A DNA stretch of 64,000 nt from Ulva prolifera (Eukaryota > Chlorophyta > Ulvophyceae > Ulvales > Ulvaceae): positions 3,108,001-3,172,000 of the forward strand of contig CM041200.1 in the NCBI GenBank assembly GCA_023078555.1, written 5' to 3'. The notes beneath the pieces were generated by a model. That model did not search any database. It saw only the letters and a list, made by a program, of their open reading frames with translations, and had not been told where the DNA came from. This document shows, one piece after another, positions 56,803-64,000 of the stretch. How positions within the stretch are numbered: the stretch's first letter is position 1; the number at the start of each line of letters is the position of its first letter. Made by a program: the position numbers and the translations under genes.

Positions 56803-57437
56803 GGGCAGCTAAAATGCAGCTTCGATGCCAGGGTCATGGAGCTGAGCGTTGCGAGACACCACGTACTCCACAGTGCGTGTAGGCGGGGTCCCGGACAGGC
56901 GCACCTGACCTGGGACCCGAGGAGGAACCTCAATGTCAGGATGCGCAGCGGCACGTGCAATCGCACGCGTGCGAGGCATGGTGTGCCTGGCCACTTCCGG
57001 TGTGTCCCGCGCAGGGTCAGCGGAGCACCTCCGCAGAGGAGCCTGCGCCGAAACGCGGGGAGTACACTGCCTCACCAGGCAATGCGTCCTGCCTGAAAGT
57101 CATATCCATGACAGAACCCCACCATGGCCTGGGGGAGCATGCGAAAATTCAGACTGCGCAACACTCCCCCATCATGCGTGGAATCATCCAGAAATGGGGG
57201 GACATCACTGTCAGTCACGTGGACACCCTCATTATCCTTCGCAAAGACAACCTGTAGGGAGTTCGCAAACTCTGCAGGTTCTCTCTTGTCCACTACAGCA
57301 GACGCATCGTACTTATGCACGTGCCGGATCATCTGATCCATGGTGCACATGATCTGCCGCACCACCACAACCATACCACCAGGAACATCCTGAGCGTACA
57401 AACGCTGCATGCTGGGCCCCAACCCAGAACCAACCCA

Positions 57438-58956
57438 TTATGCAACCATACCCCGCGCGGAGAGTTTCCGCAGCTTATCATCTCTAGGGTTTACATACAC
57501 CTCAACCCCCCATGGTCGCTGCTGCTTCACCAAATCATGGAACACCTCGACGGAGGTATCCCTGAAAAAGGACATGTAGGGAATAATATCCCTGTCACAA
57601 GACCTGGTCAAAAACTCGTCCAACTCTGTCATTGTGAGCAACTCCCACTTGCGCTTCTCCTCCTCCTTCAACTTATCATGTTCGGCCTTTTTCATGGGCT
57701 TGTTAGCCCGCTCAGCCTGCTGTACATCCGCAGCTGTATTTGCATCACGCTGAGCTTTCTGGGCTTTCATCATTTTTGCCAGTTTGTCATGGTACAACGT
57801 CGAGCACGGCATGAGATTGTGACCATGGATGACACTGGCGAGGCATTCAATCCACAGGAACAGAGGAAGACCGCTCGCAAGCAGGACGGCTCGGACCGCC
57901 TCAAAGGCAATACCGATCCTCCGTTCGATCATGCCGTTAACGTTACAGCGATGATCAGCTGTGGTGGTGGTGCGGGGAGTGATGCCACGACGCTGGAGGT
58001 AGAGTTTTCAGGCCTCAACCATGGACTCTCCCCCTGTGTCGGTGTGAAAGATGCGCACACCCGGTTCACATGGCTTCACCACATTCACCCGTATGCGCTC
58101 AATGATGTAAGAGATCATGGCCGCGGCCTCACTCTTCTTGCGCAGACCAACCATGTAAGTGTAACAAGTGAAGGCGCACATCACAAACAAAACATATTTT
58201 ACACCGCCGATCCCAACTGGAGTGATGGGACCAGCCAAAGCCGCTTGCAATTGCTCACCAGGGTATTCGCCTGGCCTACGAGTTCACGATTATTGGCTGA
58301 GATTTTGCCCGCAGGCACTTTGCAAATTCTACAGCCGTGACAACGATTCCCCATTGGCTTGGGGTCAACTTTCAAATTCAGATCACCATAACATTCACGA
58401 TTTGACTGCATTGTCCGCTTCAAAACCCACATGGACTGGTGGAAGGACAAATGAGCTAGGAATGCAGGTTCCAGCAAGTAGGCATCGTGGGGGACCACAG
58501 CTCCCCCATCATTAGGGCGCTTCAGGTCGATCGCCGCAGTGGCCACATGACACCACTTCTGTTGATCCTCCACAACAGAGGTCGGGCTGCTCTGGTTAGA
58601 CCAGACCACTCCCCTATTGACGGGTGGCCCTCCAGAACAGGCTTCTTCTCGGACATTTTGAATGCAACGACACGACATTTATCTTCATCCAGCTCCTGGT
58701 GCTTGGACGCATCCTCAATACCAGTAGCCATATCTCCGAACCCGGGGACATACAACACACTTCTACGCGTGTCTAGGTACATCTGCTCATGACGAAGACC
58801 CATAGTACTCAGTATGTTGTACGGACACTCAGGGGCATAGTAAACGCCCGGGATTTCCACATCCAGAGGATGCTTATTCCCATGCTGATCCACGTAAGTG
58901 CCCGGGTTCACCTGAATGGTTCCCCTGCCCATAATGGGGATCTTGCCTGGTCCCAC
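57438..58956 (-). pseudogene. Copia integrase, broken
   Basis: The pre-integrase region has GVYYAPECPYNILSTMGLRH (about 58.8 kb). The core is at 58250-58008 with PVGIGGVKYVLFVMCAFTCY and FHTDTGGE, one of the catalytic Asp positions. A later part at 57932-57438 has ERRIGIAFEAVRAVL. These lie in two frames and parts between them are shifted. An active enzyme is not encoded. Confidence 0.75.
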
Positions 58957-60133
58957 GGGATTGGCAGTCCTCTGGCACGGACCATACTCGGTAACATGTC
59001 GTGATTGCCTACAATATGAATATCAGAACCGCTGTCTATGATGAAATTGCACGATTTCAACGCATCGTGATCCGGGAATTCTTCAGGCAGTTCTACAGCA
59101 CAAACATCTTTGGCCGCGGCCTGTTTGCGCTGGGGACAGTTCGCACGCAAGTGTCCCTTCTTCTTGCAGAAGAAGCAGGTCCTGGTCTCCTCGCGAGGAG
59201 CCTTGCCAGCGTCGATCGCGGCAACTGCAGGACCGTCACCTCGCGGCTGATTGTGCCAGCCATGGCCTGGTTTGCCCGCAGGCGCCCCAGATTTAGCCTG
59301 CAGCCGTTGCTGCTTGAGCAAAACACCAGGCTCAGTCAAACGTGCAATGATTACATGTGGGGAAGATTGGAGAACCTCGCCGCACACAGCGTTGAACTCC
59401 TCCCCCACTTCTAACAGTTTTAATCGAAGCCATAGCTGGCCCACATCGGCACCTAGTGCCTCCAGATGAGTGTACACACTCATCACATCACCACAGTAAG
59501 ACCCAACGTCTCAAACTCGGTGACAATGAGTTGAAGCGACTCCACAGTCTGTGGATCTCGGCTTCAGTGCTATTCCTATACTTTGCAGTCAGGTAGGCCC
59601 ATGCTTCACACAGCTGTGACATGCGATAGACAGTTGTCCTATCCGCGTCAGGCAAAGCTATAAGGACATGAGTCCTTGCTCTAGCATGGACACGCTGTTC
59701 GTCCGCGGACGGTGCGTGCTGCAACATATGGTCTAGCTCAAACTGACCTAACCACAAAAAGACTATCGGCTCGTACGCAACGAAGCTTTCAGTCTTATAA
59801 TTCCACTCAGGCAGTTTTCCTTTTGACAAATCAGGCTCGTTACGCCCCCGAGATGCGCGCAGCGCTTCGGTCAACGTTTCGAGTGTGATGAGTGACTCAG
59901 TGTGACCGTGATCGTTCACTACATGAGAGGAAAAGGGCACCTGCTGGCTACTCTGCCCAACATGGGAAGAGGGACGTGGTGGGACAACTCGTCCCCCGAA
60001 GTAACATGCCCGCGAGCTGTTCTCTGTCAGGGAGCTGCTGGTCAGCGTCGCTGTCGACGAGATGCTGCTGATCAGCCTCGTCTTGCCTCTCCTCGCGAGG
60101 AGAGTTGGCGTAGGAAAGGTTGAGATCAGACAT
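58908..60133 (-). pseudogene. Copia Gag and protease, broken
   Basis: The Gag ATG is probably at 60133 (MSDLNLSYANSPREERQDE). The frame shifts soon after, with the capsid-like region at about 60000-59490 (KLPEWNYKTESFVAYEPIVF). It shifts again near 59.49 kb into the knuckle TRTCFFCKKKGHLRANCPQR (CX2CX4HX4C). The protease active-site motif NFIIDSGSDIHIVGNHDM is near 59.04 kb. Confidence 0.8.
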
Positions 60134-61225
60134 CCTGCAGTAGGACAGACGATTCTTGGTTGCGCGCAGCAACTAACCAATTGGGTGGCTCGCAAGCCGA
60201 CGTCTGAGAAAAAATATGCGAACGTATTCGCTTTTCCCAGCGCTGATCATTGAAAACAAGCACCTCGAATTGTATCTAGCAACAATATGCTACGAGACCG
60301 CTTGATGATGCCTGCGCTAGTGACCGTAGTCTGAGCGCCGGCAGAAACAGTGGAATGCCCGCCGTGTCAGCGCGTAGACTTTGGCCGACGGCTTCCTGAA
60401 TAAGACCATAAAAGACATTACCCAAACCTCGTTGATTGTTGTAATGGCCAAATCTGTCTGCTCAGAAGCACACATATTCCAGATATGCGGGCACCAATTG
60501 TGGATACATGTGTATGTATCTCAGGCTAGTGCCTTGCAAACTTGAGCCAGGCGAAAGTATACCAAAGGATACCTCAGAATGCCAGCATGTACCACGTCAC
60601 AGCTGTGCACATGAGCTGCATGCATACAGCTACATGTGCATAATTCCACATGCCCAAAAGTGCCACTAGCATTCCTCAACATGTATAATCTCGCATACCA
60701 ATCCCATGTATCATGCCACCTTATGCCACAGCCTTTTGGCAGTGCGAAGTGCCAGCTCACTGCATGACACGTCATGCATGCGGCGCATGCATACTCCTGG
60801 TCTGCGCTTGCGCACGCCAAGGGTGCAGCGTCAAAGACCATGCCAGCCAGCCTACGTCTGCGTATCCATGCAGCACGATGTTGCTGCATTGGATTGACGG
60901 AGGGTGATACATGCCAAATCCCAATGCCCGCAGCAGATCGCCAGATCTCGCGGGATGCTGCACCCTGATCCGTACAGAGATCAACGAGCAGCGCGATTCC
61001 ACAGTTCCACAGAGCTATCAGTAACGAGGACAGCACAAAGCAGGGATGGGCCTGGGCACATATATTCCAAGTGTTTTGCTGTGATCGACACAATTACCTT
61101 TGGTCGATTGGGGCGCTTCTGTTCCAGTCATTCCATCTGTGCTGCATTGTTACCCCTGTCTTTCTCTCCTGTCGTTTCTGTACGCTCGCTAGGGTGCCCA
61201 GCTCCCTGCGCTACCCGATCAGTCA
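60134..61225 (-). other. Copia untranslated leader
   Basis: About 1.1 kb between the primer binding site and the Gag start. No convincing coding. The length is generous for a Copia leader and could hold packaging signals or an unrecognised insertion. Confidence 0.5.
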
Positions 61226-61237
61226 ACATTGATACCA
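61226..61237 (-). other. Copia primer binding site
   Basis: Next to the 5' LTR the minus strand reads TGGTATCAATGT. TGGTATCA is the usual start of Copia primer sites for initiator tRNA-Met; the last bases diverge. Confidence 0.75.
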
Positions 61238-61584
61238 TGTCAGAAACGCTATCTATCTGCAGATCAGACACGCAGTCTTACGTCAGGTCAGGTTAGGCAG
61301 CCAGCATCTCATACCTACTGCGCACAGAGGTAGAACCAGAGAGATGCTAGGAGGAGAGTGGATACTGCTAGTACCGCGAAACAGTACGAAGAATGGTTAC
61401 AGCTCTCTGTGTGCACAACAATGTATGCACACTGAATAGATTACGGCGGGAGATCCTCGCAGGATCTCCCTCACTACCCCGGGACAATCCCGCTGGCGGC
61501 TTACCCTGCACTGGATTCCCGGATCATTCGTGCATGGGTGCACCTGTCACCACGCTGCTGCCCGCAGGCGCATGCATTGTGATA
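61238..61584 (-). repeat. Copia 5' LTR
   Basis: 347 bp, plus-strand start TGTCAGAAACG, end TGTGATA. It pairs with 54221-54567. The terminal base change (GATA against GACA) breaks the perfect terminal inverted repeat, a sign of age. Confidence 0.92.
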
Positions 61585-61589
61585 GCGGT
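61585..61589. repeat. Copia target site duplication, right copy
   Basis: GCGGT, matching 54216-54220; the GT-rich flank continues on both sides (GTGTGTG). Confidence 0.8.
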
Positions 61590-61713
61590 GTGTGTCTGTA
61601 TATGCTTAGAAAGGACAGAGACTGGGCAACGAGCCGATTCTTGGAATCCATGCGCAAATCCACTCACTCAGTCATGGCACTAGGCCGCGCACGAGCGCAT
61701 ACCATCGTATTGT

Positions 61714-62289
61714 CTAGCCGGTAATTCCAGCCAAGGATCGAAGCCCCGCACGGAGCACATAAGCATTCCCTTTACACAAAGTCACACTCAACCGGCGCAA
61801 AGAATTCGTCACAAACACACCACGGTCCACCACACCACACCGAGACGCAACCTCCGCCAGCCGACCCAAGTGATCCATAGCAGGCTGTCCCAAGCGACCA
61901 TGCGTCTCATGCGACAACGGCACAAAACTAGATGCATCAGGGTCGTACAAATGATAAGCATTGCGTTTTTACACGTCCCGCACCATCGCAGCACCCCCGT
62001 CCTCCCGATCCGCCCGGCCGCAGTAGGTATCAGCACAGGGGTTCACAATCGACACACCCGCTATGCACAAAGGGTCATCCGGCGGCATAAACATGATGTC
62101 CCCCATCCTGTCTCGGGCCAACGTCCTGAGCACCTCCTCCAGCCCCTCCGCCCGCGCGGCAGCGGCCTGCACCACAGACCATGCCCTGCCGCACCCTGGC
62201 CACCTCCTACCACCGCCGCCGCCGGCGCCGCAGCCTGAGCAGCGTCCGGCGCAGGTCGCCCCACGTCTTTCTACATGTGCGCGCCCCAT
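61714..62289 (-). mobile_element. LINE fragment, minus orientation, C-terminal coding
   Basis: The minus-strand reading gives the same LINE tail as at 2.8 kb: RDRMGDIMFMPPDDPLCIAG, VSIVNPCADTYCGRADRE, FVPLSHETHGRLGQPAMDHL, VFVTNSLRRLSVTLCKGNAY and a stop at 61714-61716. One frame change occurs near 61.97 kb. The tail is better conserved than the 2.8-kb copy. It abuts a plus-oriented 3' end of the same family at 62290. Confidence 0.6.
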
Positions 62290-62471
62290 GTCTGTATGTG
62301 TGCGTATGTGGGTGAGGGTGTGGCCGTGTAGCGGTCTGATTAACTGTGTGAGGCCTTGTTTTTCTGGGCACGTGCTGAGTTCTGTTTATGTGGCGTGGAT
62401 GTCTGGGTTTGTGCTTGATCTGATTGCTTCTTTCGCGGTGCTGCCTGCCTTGCCGCATTTATCCTTGTAAC
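62290..62471 (+). mobile_element. LINE 3' terminus, plus orientation
   Basis: GT-rich DNA ending GCGGTGCTGCCTGCCTTG, a short AT stretch and TCCTTGTAA. The same ending, with few changes, closes the LINE at 2390 in the other orientation, which defines the family's 3' end. Confidence 0.55.
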
Positions 62472-62542
62472 ACCAGAGCTGGTGGCCGTCCAGTGTCGAG
62501 ACGTCTGCTAACCTAGCATCTGCCGCATGTGACGGAAGGGCG

Positions 62543-62947
62543 GTGCTTTGCGTGCAGGTTCCCCGAGCTGGTACCTTGCACGGGGATATCTGTTATGCTT
62601 GTTGGTTTGCCGTCATCAGCAATGATGCCATGCAGCATTCCGCCCGGGGGGAAGGGGGGACGGTGCTGCGAGGTTTAGGAGAGGAATGGGTAAGGCACCA
62701 AAGTGTGACGCCGGGACATACCCGGTATGAAGCGTTGCTGCAACTTTTCACGTTTGGCTTCCTGTATCTCGTGGTACGGCCTGGTGCTGCTGGAGTTGCT
62801 CATGACAAAGGGCTAGGCATTCGACACCAAAGGAATGGCACAAATTATGTTGATGACCTTGCTTCGGTTTCCGGTGCGGCACAGGGCGTTGACGTGGTGT
62901 ATAACCACAGAAAACGCTGGGGGTGGTGCCTGAACGTGTCAGGATAA
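62543..62947 (+). pseudogene. Reverse transcriptase fragment of a LINE-like element
   Basis: The open frame ends RHQRNGTNYVDDLASVSGAA then QGVDVVYNHRKRWGWCLNV. YVDD is the catalytic motif, in the hydrophobic setting of non-LTR reverse transcriptases (YADDLAL...). Downstream DNA to about 63.1 kb keeps KNLGVK-like and YLGLQL-like fragments in shifted frames. It is distinct from the copia reverse transcriptase and may be another part of the same LINE family. Confidence 0.55.
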
Positions 62948-64000
62948 CGCTGGTGGTATATGGAGAAGCTGGAGTTTTGCCCCGCCGTGAGCACACGGCG
63001 GGGCAAAACCCTTAAGAATCTCGGTGTAAAGTAGAACCTTTGTGCTGGGCACAGTCGAAAAGATATCTCGGATTGCAGCTGCACGCGGGACGCACCTGCA
63101 CACAACAGGCGCGTGGATGTCGCAAGTTATGGCTGCAATGAACAGGGGGGCCATGTGTGTGGGTGCTCTGCAGCAAGCAGCAGTCCACCCACTCAAAGTC
63201 GCTAGTGTGCCACTCACCTGTAGCCCCATGCATGTGATACGGAGTCGAGCTGCGGCACATTACCGACCGCGTCACGAGCACGATCAAGGATGTTGGTAAC
63301 AGCTGTGAGAGCTGCTGCTATTGTGCATGGTCATGGGGGCCACCTTACGTGCGTGGGCGCACTATCCTATTGTAAGTCCTCCTCAGTGATCTAGGAGTCT
63401 TGGCTGCGCAGGGCGTGAGTTGGCTTGCTCATGCCCCAGCAACAAGTCCGCGCACTTAAAACAAGGATGTCGCATCGCCGGCCTACGAGGGACTGTCTCC
63501 AGCGGTGATTGCCTGTGGTCACATGGGGACGGCTGTCGCGCACCGGTCTCAAATGTGCCCGCTGGTGAACATTCCGCGTACAGATTCCGCTGCTGCGACT
63601 GCACGGCAGCTCGCTGCAGAATTACGGCGTTGCGGACGTGCCCGGGTGCGCCATCAGGCCCAGAGTTTGCCATAGTGAGCTGCGTCCCGTTCCGACTAGA
63701 AACACCTACGCATCCATTCTTGACACTGAATGATAGAGCGGCTTGCATGGCGAGCGGACAGAATAAAGCATGACCATTGATCTACTGCGTTAATACTGTC
63801 TGTGCTACTGTGACTGCACTCATCAATGGCATCTACATCGGATATTGTGCCGGCATGGGTGCATGCCAGTTGATTGCATGGTTGAACTGGCTGCGTTGCT
63901 TCAGTGCAGATGTGACAGTGCTCTGGAATGTTTGGCAAGCATCAGCAACCTGCTGCATCTTGTGATGCAAAAGACTGCCCACGGTGTGGGAAACTGCAGC
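62948..64000. other. Window end, decayed retroelement and unassigned DNA
   Basis: To about 63.1 kb this is shifted reverse-transcriptase debris. After that, plus-strand 63420-63773 reads LRGTVSSGDCLWSHGDGCRA and might be part of the same element. I recognise nothing else up to the window end. Confidence 0.35.

Larger units (their letters stand above)
54221..61584 (-). mobile_element. Ty1/copia LTR retrotransposon, complete but degenerate
   Basis: A 7364-bp element in minus orientation with two 347-bp LTRs and a 5-bp GCGGT target duplication. Coding order on the minus strand is Gag, protease, integrase, reverse transcriptase, RNase H, which defines Copia as opposed to Gypsy. Visible motifs: a Gag CCHC knuckle, a DSG protease, FHTDTGGE in integrase, WVDDL in the reverse transcriptase, DADFA and WGDN in RNase H. 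The reading frame changes several times, so the polyprotein cannot be made from this copy. It interrupts the 3' tail of a plus-oriented LINE. Confidence 0.92.

Noticed and set aside
54585-60133. Treating the shifting frames of the copia coding region as introns of a host gene
   Set aside because: Domain order, LTRs and duplication identify a retrotransposon, and no splice signals match the frame changes.
1-64000. tRNA genes, rRNA genes and CRISPR arrays
   Set aside because: No cloverleaf with a GGTTCRA box, no rRNA core and no regularly spaced repeats were found when reading both strands by eye.

Overview
This window is nuclear DNA of a photosynthetic eukaryote of the green lineage, most likely a green alga. 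The genes are split by many short introns, usually GT-AG with a strong TGCAG acceptor. Several protein families point to Viridiplantae: a plant MALE STERILITY1/MMD1-type PHD-finger protein, a plant-type RAD17 clamp loader, a chloroplast DUF2854 membrane protein, plant-type ATP11, and urea carboxylase next to a DUR3 urea transporter. No tRNA, rRNA, CRISPR array or bacterial operon is visible. The species cannot be named from the sequence.

Layout. 0-4 kb is a transposon-damaged stretch: an internally deleted hAT DNA transposon (778-1647, 8-bp target duplication) and a 5'-truncated LINE (2390-3753, 17-bp target duplication). 6.0-11.4 kb (+) is the PHD-finger gene. 12.9-25.5 kb (+) is a very long many-exon coiled-coil gene. 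25.7-26.7 kb (-) is ATP11 (mitochondrial F1-ATPase assembly), head to head with RAD17 (27.1-29.5 kb, +). 30.2-31.4 kb (-) is a mitochondrial ribosomal protein bS18. 31.9-35.5 kb is mostly empty to my reading. 35.5-36.9 kb (+) is a DUF2854 chloroplast protein. 37.2-40.1 kb (-) is a BTB/SPRY-like protein, divergent from NOP56 (41.3-43.5 kb, +), which I resolved to seven exons and 485 residues. 44.8-49.4 kb holds two degraded urea-use genes, urea carboxylase (-) and DUR3 (+), each lacking its N-terminal part and meeting head to head. 50.5-53.4 kb (-) is an SR-rich, U2AF65-like splicing factor. 53.6-63 kb is a nest of retroelements: LINE fragments in both orientations, with a 7.4-kb Ty1/copia element (54221-61584) inserted and flanked by a perfect 5-bp duplication.

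The intact genes are housekeeping: rRNA 2'-O-methylation (NOP56), splicing, the DNA damage checkpoint (RAD17), mitochondrial translation (bS18m) and ATP synthase assembly (ATP11). I see no new multi-gene defence or metabolic system. The most interesting structure is the decayed head-to-head urea carboxylase/DUR3 pair. It looks like a divergent urea-assimilation module that lost its centre (both N-termini and the shared promoter) and then gathered frameshifts, unless it is an assembly collapse. Exon boundaries given to the base come from matching splice phases by eye; where phases did not close I say so.
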